A stretch of 64,000 bases of DNA from contig CAWADT010000009.1 in NCBI GenBank assembly GCA_963780865.1, positions 1 through 64,000 of the forward strand, read 5' to 3'. Positions 46,309 through 54,295 of this stretch are shown here, in pieces. The translations under genes and the position numbers were made by a program. A model generated the notes under the pieces. The model ran no database searches, had not been told where the DNA came from, and saw only the letters and a list, made by a program, of their open reading frames with translations. This DNA comes from FEN-1073 sp963780865. Its GTDB lineage: Bacteria; Chloroflexota; Anaerolineae; Anaerolineales; RBG-16-64-43. Within the stretch, counting starts at the first letter, position 1. Every line of letters begins with the position of its first letter.

Positions 46309-48357
46309 ATGGCCGTTCTCGATTCCAACCCCGGCGAACAGCGCGGCTCCCCTGCAGGAGAGGGCCGGAATGAGCAGGCGGAAATCCGGGTGGATTCCGG
46401 CGGATTGAACGTTAAAGTACGCGATGTGCCGCTGTACTCTGGTTCCATCCATTATTGGCGGCATCTCCCGGACGCGTGGCCGACCCTCCTGGAGCGGATT
46501 AAGGGGCTGGGGTTTGACATCATCCAAACCCCGGTCCCGTGGGGCGTTCACGAAACCGGCCCCGGAATTTTCGATTTCGGCGCGACGAATCCCCGAAAAG
46601 ATTTATCGAAATTCCTGGATCTGTGCCGAAAGGCTGGGCTCTCGGCCATTCTCGGCGTCGGCCCCTGTGTGGACGAGGATCTTCCCTACGGGGGTTTTCC
46701 ACAGCGCATCATCGGAAATTCCGCCCTCTGGGCGCTCACGTCCACCGGCGCGCCGGCGCTCGCCCGCCAAACCAATCCCCCGTGTCCGATCCCATCCTTC
46801 GCCAACGAAAAATTCTTCGCGGAGGCGGCAAAATTTTTCGACGCCCTGGCGCCGGTGATCAAGCCCCGTCAAAATCCGAAGGGGGCGGTGGTCCTGTGCA
46901 CGGTAAATATAGAAGCCGCTTTTAGCGGACGGCGAGGGGGAGAAACCCAGGACTACTCGGCGGACTCCATTTCGCTCTACCGCAAATTTCTTTCGGAAAA
47001 ATATTCCTCGGTGGAGGCGCTGAACGGCGCGTACGGAAAAAATTATTCCTCCTTCTCCGAGATTCAACCGCCGAGGAGCATCAACCCCGCGGACATGCGG
47101 GAGGCGCTTTACTATTTGGATTGGATGGAGTTTGGAGAGTATCTCATCCGGCGCGCCCTGCAGCGGTTTACGCAAATGCTCCGGGAACGGGAACTGGCCG
47201 TCCCGCTGGCGATCGACGGCCCGCTCGATATTCTCACCCCGACCGATTCGACCGCGTGGCAGGGCATTCCGGAAATCTCCCTGTGCGGGATCGAAGTGGA
47301 TCCCGCCCGGCAGGAATACGCCGAACTGGCGAGGAACGTACGCTATCTGGCAGGCACGCGCAAGCTCGCCTGGGTGTCCACCTTCGGCTGCGGGGCGTCG
47401 TGGATTTCTCCGCGCATCCCGACCCCCGAGGAAGAGGAGTTCGCCATCCTCGCCGCCATCATGCACGGGATGTCGGGGGTGAATTTTCATCTGCTGGCCG
47501 AAGGCGATCGTTGGGTGGGCGCGCCGATAAAGCGCGAGGGCGCCTACCGCGATGAATACGCGGACCTTTTCCGCCGCTTGAATGATTTCATTTCCCAGTA
47601 CCAGGTATGGAGCAGTAAAAAAGTTGCCCGCGCGTTGGTGCTTCTCCCCTATGGGTTGGAGAGATATCGCCGGTTGTTCTCCACCATGAATCAGGCCTAT
47701 CTGGGGCTGCTTCACGTTCCGGCTATGTTCTCGGAGATGCCCTCCTCCCCGGTGTTGCTGACGGAGAGCGCGCGGCAGTCGGTGTTGGAGGAGAATAACT
47801 GGGTTTCCGAAATCTTCCAAGCTTTGGAACAGGCGCAGGTGGAATACAACCTCTCCGACACCCACGCTCCCCCGGATGCCTGGAATGAATATGGAATGAT
47901 TTTCCTGCCCACGGCCGACTTTCTGGATTCCACGGAGCAGGAAAAAATATTATCCTTCGTCGAGCGCGGCGGGCATCTGGTCGTCGGGCCGGCGCTGCTT
48001 ACTCTCGAGCCCGCGTCGGCGCTGACGAAACTCTGCCAGGCGCCCGAGCCCCAGGTGTACGGAGCGGGAAAAATCATCCCGCTCCAGGCGGTGAATGCGG
48101 AATCCATAAACGGCATCCTCCGTCCGGGAATGAAGAGTTCCCTCGTTCTGGATAATCCAAAGGTTCGCCTGACGATCCGGGAAGGGACCCCGACCTTGTT
48201 CTTTTTGGCGAATCCAACCGACGAGGTGCAAAAAACCAGCCTGGCTTCCCCCTGGCCGGTGCGCTGTTTGTGGAACGCCCCGGAAAATACGCAGGGGGAA
48301 AACGTCACGACCGAATTGAAACCCTTCACGATTCAGGTTTGGGAGGCGGTTCCATGA
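46309..48357 (+). CDS. GH35-like beta-galactosidase family protein
   Basis: The start at 46309 follows AAGGAGATAAGC and gives 682 residues without a signal peptide. The N-terminal barrel begins LYSGSIHYWRHLPDAWPTLLERIKGLGFDIIQTPVPWGVHE, the hallmark of GH35 (quoted here in order, not as one motif). The acid/base region reads CTVNIEAAFSG rather than the canonical NENEYG, keeping a Glu. A candidate nucleophile Glu is in NFHLLAEGDRW. A flavodoxin-like trimerisation domain (GMIFLPTADFLD, VERGGHLVVGPALL) and a small beta-domain follow, more like GH42. The substrate is unknown. It overlaps the next gene by four bases. Confidence 0.75.
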   Translation: MAVLDSNPGEQRGSPAGEGRNEQAEIRVDSGGLNVKVRDVPLYSGSIHYWRHLPDAWPTLLERIKGLGFDIIQTPVPWGVHETGPGIFDFGATNPRKDLSKFLDLCRKAGLSAILGVGPCVDEDLPYGGFPQRIIGNSALWALTSTGAPALARQTNPPCPIPSFANEKFFAEAAKFFDALAPVIKPRQNPKGAVVLCTVNIEAAFSGRRGGETQDYSADSISLYRKFLSEKYSSVEALNGAYGKNYSSFSEIQPPRSINPADMREALYYLDWMEFGEYLIRRALQRFTQMLRERELAVPLAIDGPLDILTPTDSTAWQGIPEISLCGIEVDPARQEYAELARNVRYLAGTRKLAWVSTFGCGASWISPRIPTPEEEEFAILAAIMHGMSGVNFHLLAEGDRWVGAPIKREGAYRDEYADLFRRLNDFISQYQVWSSKKVARALVLLPYGLERYRRLFSTMNQAYLGLLHVPAMFSEMPSSPVLLTESARQSVLEENNWVSEIFQALEQAQVEYNLSDTHAPPDAWNEYGMIFLPTADFLDSTEQEKILSFVERGGHLVVGPALLTLEPASALTKLCQAPEPQVYGAGKIIPLQAVNAESINGILRPGMKSSLVLDNPKVRLTIREGTPTLFFLANPTDEVQKTSLASPWPVRCLWNAPENTQGENVTTELKPFTIQVWEAVP

Positions 48358-49295
48358 TCCCTCGAGACGTGGAGATTATCGATCTTTACCCGCCCCACTG
48401 GAGAAACCTCCGCACGCTGATCGACTTCTCATGGATTTCCGATCGGCGGCCGGCGCGTTCCAATATGCTCTCCATCGTCCATCAAGGGGGAACGATCCTG
48501 CGCACCTACGCCCCCTCCGGCATTCGTCTTCCCGACCTGCAGCAAATCGACGATCCGCAGGAGTTGGCCAAGAAACTCTATTACCAATTGGAGGTGCTGG
48601 AACGGGTGCAGATCCTTGAAATCCAGAGTCTGGGCATGTTTTCCGACCGCGTGATGAAGATAGACGGCCGGCAATCCCTGGACGTGGAAGAATTCCTCTT
48701 CCGGGCTTTTCGCCAGGCGGATCTGGATCCCGCCGGGCTCTCCGTTTTCCCGCCGCTCTCCTGGTCCTGGAACGGGTTGCCGCTCGAAAAAATCCGCGAG
48801 TGGCTGACCCAGGGGCCGGGACCCAGGGCCTATTTCTTCGGAGTGACTCGCGACGAAGCGCCGTGGACGAGCCTGATCCTGCGCGTGGAAGCGGGGAAGC
48901 TGCGCCTGATCACCACCCTGGAGCATTTGGCGAAATACGATTTGCCGCCGGACCGGTTTCCCTCCCGTCCGCAGGATCTCAAAGCCATCTGCGATGCGAT
49001 CGAAGCGCATGTGGCCCCGGTGCGCGCAGCCATGATTTGCAATCATTTTGTTTTATCGTCGCTGCTCGCGGCGGTGGACAAACGCAAGGCGCTCACCGAT
49101 TTGATCAACGAGTTCGAACCCCAAGACGACCACCTCGGTTTCGGCGATGGGGCTGCTGGATTAACCGGGCGCTTGTTTTCCCGCCTCCGCCGGGCGAACC
49201 GGGCAAAGGCCGGCCCGGTTGCCGCAAACCAACTGCATGCCATCCGGCGTGCGGTTTTTCGTTGGCGGTGCGATTCAATTTTCAGAGATCGCTAG
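48354..49295 (+). CDS. Unknown protein coupled to the GH35-like gene
   Basis: I do not recognise this 313-residue protein. It starts in an ATGA overlap with the GH35-like gene, so the two are co-translated. Visible features are a soluble, mixed alpha/beta composition, an N-terminal IIDLYPPHWRNLRTLIDFSWISDRR, a central YYQLEVLERVQILEIQSLGMF, and SWSWNGLPLEKIREWL. There is no signal peptide or membrane helix. The last 30 residues are basic and of low conservation value, and a frameshift near the end cannot be excluded. A role linked to the partner glycosidase is suggested only by coupling. Confidence 0.55.
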   Translation: MIPRDVEIIDLYPPHWRNLRTLIDFSWISDRRPARSNMLSIVHQGGTILRTYAPSGIRLPDLQQIDDPQELAKKLYYQLEVLERVQILEIQSLGMFSDRVMKIDGRQSLDVEEFLFRAFRQADLDPAGLSVFPPLSWSWNGLPLEKIREWLTQGPGPRAYFFGVTRDEAPWTSLILRVEAGKLRLITTLEHLAKYDLPPDRFPSRPQDLKAICDAIEAHVAPVRAAMICNHFVLSSLLAAVDKRKALTDLINEFEPQDDHLGFGDGAAGLTGRLFSRLRRANRAKAGPVAANQLHAIRRAVFRWRCDSIFRDR

Positions 49296-49332
49296 TCTCA
49301 TGATGGATTTCCATAAGGCCGTGTGTTCGATC

Positions 49333-49534
49333 AAAATGACATCTTTCTTGTTTTTCAGCACACTGTTAGCAGGATGTTGAAAAAGCCGGTCGAGCCCCGC
49401 ACCGCGAAGCGGGGCGGGGCCGGGGTAGCCAGCGTTTTCTGCGGGCGTATCGAGACCCCGCTATTTTTCGGTGGTCTCGATACGCAAAAACCGCTACTCG
49501 ACCACCTTTTTTCCTTTTTCAGCACCCTGTCAGG
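49333..49534. repeat. MITE-like element copy 1 with a half element at its left
   Basis: TTAGCAGGATGTTGAAAAAG (49366-49385) and the inverted CTTTTTCAGCACCCTGTCAGG (49514-49534) are terminal inverted repeats. The interior holds CGGTCGAGCCCCG and two inverted GTATCGAGACC blocks shared with the copy at 54090-54295 in opposite orientation. To its left, 49333-49369 is the end of another element related to 53812-54035 (GACATCTTTCTTGTTTTTC). No coding capacity is present. Confidence 0.7.
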
Positions 49535-49599
49535 AACTAGAACATTCATTTTCGGCTAAAATTGTCCCGGCTTCGAAAAGCAGCCAGGAAAGGTCCGCT

Positions 49600-50559
49600 A
49601 TGGAAAGAATCAATCTCCCCTACCAACCGATTCGGCAGCAGCTGTACACCAACTCCGAGTTATTGCAGGGGTATACGCCGGATGATCCGCTTTCCTGGGG
49701 ACGGACGGTGGATTTTTCCATTTATCATCATTTCATCAAAGAGGGCGGAGCCACGCCGAACAACCCGTACATCAGGATGATGCAGGCGCTGCACGATAAT
49801 TCCATCTCGCAATGCACCGCCGATTTTACGGTTCATCGCAAAGTGGCGGCCATCATGGGGGATCATAAAATGAGGCGCGATTCCGAAGACTATCGGAATC
49901 TGGCGATGCTCGCGCGCAGCCTTTCCCGCAAAGGGATTCTGGTGTGCACCGGCGGCGGACCCGGGGCGATGGAAGCCAGCCACCTGGGGGCATTTCTCTC
50001 GGAAAGCGAGGTCTCGGAACTGGATCGCGCATTGGCCGCGTTGAGGGTTCAGCCCGAGGTCCCGACGCTTGAAAATATCGTAAGCGACAAGGGCGCCATC
50101 AACCAGGACCTGCTGGCCAAGGCGCATGCCTGGCTTCAGCCGGCGTACGAGATCTTCACAGCGGCCCGATCCAAGCACGATAGTCTGGCCGTCCCGACCT
50201 GGCGTTACGGCAACGAACCAACCACCACCTTCGCCACACACGTCGCCAAGTATTTTCAGAACAGCATCCGGGAAGACGGGCTCCTGGCGATCGCCAAGCA
50301 GGGCATCGTCTTCTCCAAAGGCAAAGCCGGGACCATTCAGGAAATCTTTCAAAACGGCGCGCAGAACTTTTACCGCATGCACGGATATTTCAGCCCGATG
50401 GTGTTGCTGGGCGTCGAGCATTGGACCAAGACGTATCCCGTCGAGGGCGTGCTGGAGAACTTGTTTCAGCAAGAGTTCAAGAAGTACATATTCGTGACGG
50501 ACGACGTGGAAGAAGCCGCGCAGTTCATCGAGGCGTTTACCCCTCCGCGGACAAGCTAG
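49600..50559 (+). CDS. LOG-family (lysine-decarboxylase-like) Rossmann protein
   Basis: The start at 49600 has AGGAAAGG upstream and gives 319 residues. The nucleotide-binding motif CTGGGPGAMEASH near residue 125 matches GGGxGxM of the LOG family. The second family motif, normally PGGxGTxxE, appears as SKGKAGTIQEIFQ near residue 240. LOG proteins are nucleoside 5'-monophosphate phosphoribohydrolases, and larger versions like this are of unknown substrate. It stands alone, about 65 bases after a MITE-like element. Confidence 0.75.
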   Translation: MERINLPYQPIRQQLYTNSELLQGYTPDDPLSWGRTVDFSIYHHFIKEGGATPNNPYIRMMQALHDNSISQCTADFTVHRKVAAIMGDHKMRRDSEDYRNLAMLARSLSRKGILVCTGGGPGAMEASHLGAFLSESEVSELDRALAALRVQPEVPTLENIVSDKGAINQDLLAKAHAWLQPAYEIFTAARSKHDSLAVPTWRYGNEPTTTFATHVAKYFQNSIREDGLLAIAKQGIVFSKGKAGTIQEIFQNGAQNFYRMHGYFSPMVLLGVEHWTKTYPVEGVLENLFQQEFKKYIFVTDDVEEAAQFIEAFTPPRTS

Positions 50560-50927
50560 GCCGACGCAACGCTAGAGTGGGGGGGAATGCCGATTATTGG
50601 AACGATCGGCCGCAAGGCTGTTTTTTCCCTTACAGGCTGCCCAATCAATTCACCGAAAATGAACGACCGCGCAGCAAGCCGCGCGGTATTAAGGTACGCA
50701 ACCCCTAAGAACTGTGCTGCAAGCCCCGCATTCTTCGATTAATAAAGAGGAATGCGGGGCAAGCTGCTGGGTATTCATCATCCCGCGAAAGCGGGATAAA
50801 GCCAAAATAATGCGAATAAACCTCGGAGCATCCCTTGAAATATTGGAAAAAAGCGGATTGCGCGCGATCTTTCGATTTATTAATCTTTTCCGCGCTATAA
50901 TTATTCAAGCAAGAGAGGCGGTGGATT
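50560..50927. other. Intergenic region with three hairpins
   Basis: Three stems are seen: ACCGCGC-AGCAAGCC-GCGCGGT (50666-50687), GCCCCGCATTC/GAATGCGGGGC (50723-50733 with 50750-50760) and ATCCCGC-GAAA-GCGGGAT (50780-50797). They resemble REP-type units. The first may lie at the end of the LOG-family transcript. No gene is supported. Confidence 0.5.
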
Positions 50928-51155
50928 ATGGCCGAAACAACCGAACGTCGTCACAAACCATTCGAAGGCGCGGTTTCCGAGGAAGCCCGGGCGCACGCGC
51001 GCGCCGCCCGGGAAGAGATGCGCAAGAGTTTCGAAGCTCTGTTTCCACCCGAATTTGCGGAGCATCGGCGCGAAGCCCACAGGGAGTTCCTGCTGGCCGC
51101 CCGGGCGATGATCGACGCTTCGCTCAAACGCATGGAAGAGCGGAAGAAAGCCTGA
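50928..51155 (+). CDS. Small charged helical protein, unknown
   Basis: The 75-residue protein starts at 50928 after GAGAGGCGG. It is rich in Ala, Glu, Arg and Lys and predicted to be almost all helix (SEEARAHARAAREEMRKSF, EHRREAHREFLLAARAM). There is no signal or Cys. A strong terminator follows 13 bases after its stop, which supports it as a real one-gene unit. I do not recognise a family; a small DNA- or protein-binding factor is possible. Confidence 0.6.
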   Translation: MAETTERRHKPFEGAVSEEARAHARAAREEMRKSFEALFPPEFAEHRREAHREFLLAARAMIDASLKRMEERKKA

Positions 51156-51167
51156 CCCTTCCTCCGA

Positions 51168-51196
51168 CGCCCCGCAAACAGCGGGGCGGTTCTTTT
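51168..51196 (+). terminator. Rho-independent terminator after the small charged protein
   Basis: CGCCCCGC-AAACA-GCGGGGCG forms an 8-bp perfect GC stem, followed by GTTCTTTT. Confidence 0.8.
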
Positions 51197-51315
51197 ATAA
51201 ATGGAATCAACGTCATTCATGTTTGTGCTTGGGCTGGCGTCGCAGGCGACTGGAATCCAGCACAGGGGGATGAGAAAACTATATGCGCAACTCATGGATG
51301 CCCGATAAAATCACC

Positions 51316-51800
51316 CCCGCTTCGTATTCATCCCGGCTCATGAACCGGAAGCGAGCCGGGATACTCCGCGAGGGCAGGCTCGGGCATGACGAACATTCGT
51401 AAATGAAAGTTGTCATTCCCGCGTGTACCTAGCGGGAATCCAGTTCTACCGATGCAAGGTAAGCTCTGATTTTTCGTGGATGTCCGCCACGACCCCGCTT
51501 CGTATTAATCCCGGCTTATGAACTAGAAGCGATCCGGGATACTACGCGAGCGCAGGTGCGGGCACGACGAACATTCGTAAATGACTGTTGTCATTCCCGC
51601 GTGTACTTAGCGGGAATCCAGTTCTACCGACGCAAGGTAAGCTCTGATTTTTCGTGGATGTCCGCCACGACCCCGCTTCGTATTCATCCCGGCTTATGAA
51701 CCAGAAGCGATCCGGGATACTACGCGAAGGCAGGTGCGGGCATGACGAACATTCGTAAATGACTATTGTCATTCCCGCGTGTACTTTGCGGGAATCCATT
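51316..51800. repeat. 178-bp tandem repeat, about 2.7 copies
   Basis: Units begin with CCCGCTTCGTATT at 51316, 51494 and 51672, so the period is 178 bases. Each holds CATTCCCGCGTGTAC...GCGGGAATCC, a stem-loop, and a copy of the micro-repeat CGCGAGGGCAGG with small changes. The last unit is incomplete. The array spans most of the gap between the small protein and the UbiB-like gene. Confidence 0.8.
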
Positions 51801-51950
51801 CAATATTACCTTGTGTCAATCCATAATCTGAATCATTGGTAAATGCCTGCCACCAGGAAAACCCTCCAGGTGGACCGGGGGAATCTGGTTTTTCTATCCG
51901 CGAAAGAATCATTCATTCCATTGGTTGATGTTTATTGAGCGATTGCTATT

Positions 51951-51989
51951 GGGAGATTGCTTCGCTCCCTCCGGTCGCTCGCAATGACA
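51951..51989. repeat. REP-like palindromic unit
   Basis: GATTGCTTCGCTCCCTCCGG followed by TCGCTCGCAATGAC is a common interspersed palindrome. The same unit at 53954-53998 is interrupted by a short insert. Confidence 0.6.
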
Positions 51990-52029
51990 GATTCGAATTA
52001 TTGAAGCAGGCTGTCAATTTATTACTTGC

Positions 52030-53754
52030 TTATTCCCCCGATCCATTCCGCCCGGAAAACAAAATCCAGAGGAAGGTGGCTGCGGAAACAGCCAGCATCG
52101 CTCCGCCCAGAAGCGCACGGCCGCTATCCACCATCAGCACGCCGCCCAGCAAGAGCACGGAGAAAACCATGCTCGCGCCAAGCCGGTTGATGGCGTTTTC
52201 CAGGCGGCCGATCCGGCGGGCAAGCTCCGGCGATTGCACGCTCAACTCCCCGCGTTCGATCGTACCCAGCACTCGCCCCGCCTGCGAGGGGAGCGCCGCG
52301 AGCGTCTTAACAATCTCCCCCAGAGTATCCAGCACAACGCGCCAATTGGAACCGCCTTCTTCTTCCATGAGTTTACCTGCATAGGGAGCGAGTTGATTCC
52401 ATAGGTTGAATTCCGGATCCAAACCCGTGCACATCCCCGAGAGGATCGCCACCGTCCGCCCCAGCAGGAGCAGGTTGTGGGGCAACTGGAACGGCATGCT
52501 GTACATCACGTCCTGGAATCGGTCGGCGAACCGCTGCATGTCCGCGTGGCTGAGCCCGCGCAGCTCGGCCATCGACTTGCCCCAGAACATGTCGAACATC
52601 TGCGCGCTCATCCGCTCGATCGCGCCGGTATCGGCGGAGGGCAGAAGCATGCCGAGGGTCTGGAAGGAGCGCACCATGCGGGCCGCGTCGCGCGTCCCCA
52701 CGCCCAGCACCATCTCCCGCAAACCGGCGCGCAAATTCTCCGGTACCCGGCCCGCCATTCCGAAATCCACGAAGGTTAGCCGCCAGGCGGGCGTTTCCTC
52801 AAGGGCCGGCCCGGCGCGCGGGGTGACGAACAAGTTGCCCGGGTGCGGGTCGGCGTGGAAGAATCCATGGTCGAAAATCTGTTTCAGGTAGGCGTCGAGC
52901 AGCACGCGCGCCACCTCGGCCCGGTCGATGCCCGCCGCTGTGATGGCGGCGTAATCGGTGATTTTAATCGCGTACACATCCTCAAGCGTTAAAACCCGGC
53001 GGGTCGTGTGGGACCAGACCACCCGCGGGACGTGCACCTTGGGATCATCCTTGAAATACTCTGCGAAGATCTCCGCATTGTGGCCCTCGGCCAGGTAATC
53101 CACTTCCTCGTGGACGGTATCCGCGAATTCCTCGATCAGCGCGCGCACGTCCGCCCGAGCGCGAATGGGAGGATAGCGCTCCAGCCAGCGGCCCACCTGC
53201 CGCAAGGCGGATAGATCCACCTCGATCAGCCGGTCGATGTCCGGACGTTGGATCTTGATCACCACGTCGCAGAAGGCGCGATTTCCATCCGGCTGCGCGC
53301 AAAGGCGCGCCCGGTGCACCTGTCCCAGGGAGGCCGCCGCGAGCGGCTGCTCCTCGAAGGCGTCGAATTTTCCACTCAGGGGGCCGTTCAGTTCGGCTTC
53401 CGCGATGCGGCGGATGTCCTCGAACTTTTCGGGGGGAACCTCGTCCTGCAGGCCGGCGAGTTCCTGGGTGATCTCGGGAGGGAGCACATCCAGTCGGCTG
53501 GAGAGAAATTGGCCGACCTTGATCATCAGGCCGCCCAGCCGAATGGCCAGGGCTCGGAAGTCCGCCGCAATGCGCCGGAACCGGCCGGAGCGGGTGCGCC
53601 GGGAAAGCGCGCGCAAGCCGATGCGGGGGAAAATTATCTCCCAAACGATAAAGCCGGCGGCGGCGCCGGTGAAGAAATACATGATCCGCCAATAGCGGGT
53701 GCGAAATCGGGATGCAGCCAGATTGGCCTCCGGGATTTGACGGCATTGTATCAT
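52030..53754 (-). CDS. UbiB/ABC1/AarF-family atypical kinase
   Basis: The 574-residue protein has the family hallmarks: KxGQ motif as MIKVGQFLSSRLDVLP, the Ala-rich nucleotide loop as AAASLGQVHRA, catalytic HADPHPGNLFV and metal-binding FVDFGMAGR. Two hydrophobic helices lie at the C-terminus (VFSVLLLGGVLMV and ALLGGAMLAVSAATFLWILF) and one near the N-terminus, so it is membrane-attached. UbiB proteins act as ATPases in quinone or lipid metabolism. No quinone genes are near. It is monocistronic, with repeat-rich flanks on both sides. Confidence 0.92.
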   Translation of the reverse strand: MIQCRQIPEANLAASRFRTRYWRIMYFFTGAAAGFIVWEIIFPRIGLRALSRRTRSGRFRRIAADFRALAIRLGGLMIKVGQFLSSRLDVLPPEITQELAGLQDEVPPEKFEDIRRIAEAELNGPLSGKFDAFEEQPLAAASLGQVHRARLCAQPDGNRAFCDVVIKIQRPDIDRLIEVDLSALRQVGRWLERYPPIRARADVRALIEEFADTVHEEVDYLAEGHNAEIFAEYFKDDPKVHVPRVVWSHTTRRVLTLEDVYAIKITDYAAITAAGIDRAEVARVLLDAYLKQIFDHGFFHADPHPGNLFVTPRAGPALEETPAWRLTFVDFGMAGRVPENLRAGLREMVLGVGTRDAARMVRSFQTLGMLLPSADTGAIERMSAQMFDMFWGKSMAELRGLSHADMQRFADRFQDVMYSMPFQLPHNLLLLGRTVAILSGMCTGLDPEFNLWNQLAPYAGKLMEEEGGSNWRVVLDTLGEIVKTLAALPSQAGRVLGTIERGELSVQSPELARRIGRLENAINRLGASMVFSVLLLGGVLMVDSGRALLGGAMLAVSAATFLWILFSGRNGSGE

Positions 53755-53811
53755 CGCCCTTCTTTTTCCCGCCTGGGCCGACGGTGGGATCCATCCACTT
53801 CATTTTTTCGC

Positions 53812-54035
53812 TTAATAGGGTGTGGAAAAACAAGAAAGATGTCATTGCGAGGAGCGAAGCGACGAAGCAATCTGGTTTTTCTGACGCGAAAACCAGAATG
53901 CCCCGCCCCGGCTCCAACTTTGAATAAATTGCATTTGCCGGGGCGAGGCCGGGGCTTCGCTCCCTTCCCCCGAAGTACACGAGGGCAGGCGGTCGCTCGC
54001 AATGACCAAGTCCGACTTTTTCCATACGCTGTTAG
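53812..54035. repeat. MITE-like element carrying a REP unit and a micro-insert
   Basis: The ends TTAATAGGGTGTGGAAAAAC and CTTTTTCCATACGCTGTTAG are imperfect inverted repeats related to those of the elements at 49366 and 54090. The inside contains GTCATTGCGAGGAGCGAAGC and, near the right end, TTCGCTCCCTTCCCC...CGGTCGCTCGCAATGACC with TACACGAGGGCAGGC inserted (53976-53990). Confidence 0.65.
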
Positions 54036-54089
54036 TGCGTAGGTGCTACGAGGAAAATGACAATGTTGCAGTTCTGCGGTAAGTTCTTC

Positions 54090-54295
54090 TAACAGGGTGT
54101 TGAAAAAACTATCGAAGGTGGTCGAGCCCGCCCCGGCTGGGTCGGGCCGGGGTAGCGGTGTTTGCGTATCGAGACCACCGGATATCAGCGAGGTCTCGAT
54201 ACGCCCGCGAACAATGCGAGCTACCCCCACCCGCCCGGTGGGCTTGCCGGGGCGGGCTCGACCGACTCTGGAGCCTTTTTCAACATCCTGCTAGG
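54090..54295. repeat. MITE-like element copy 2, reaching the phosphoketolase stop codon
   Basis: Inverted ends TAACAGGGTGTTGAAAAAAC (54090-54109) and TTTTTCAACATCCTGCTAGG (54275-54295) flank two GTATCGAGACC/GGTCTCGATAC blocks and GGTCGAGCCCGCC stretches. It is the inverted counterpart of copy 1 at 49366-49534. The TAG at 54291-54293 on the minus strand is both the stop codon of xfp and part of the terminal repeat. Confidence 0.7.

Noticed and set aside
49323..49559. Small open frame across the MITE copy
   Set aside because: It reads through terminal repeats and has no homologous counterpart in frame in copy 2.
51316..51800. Possible CRISPR array
   Set aside because: The period is 178 bases with near-identical whole units and no unique spacers; no cas genes are present.
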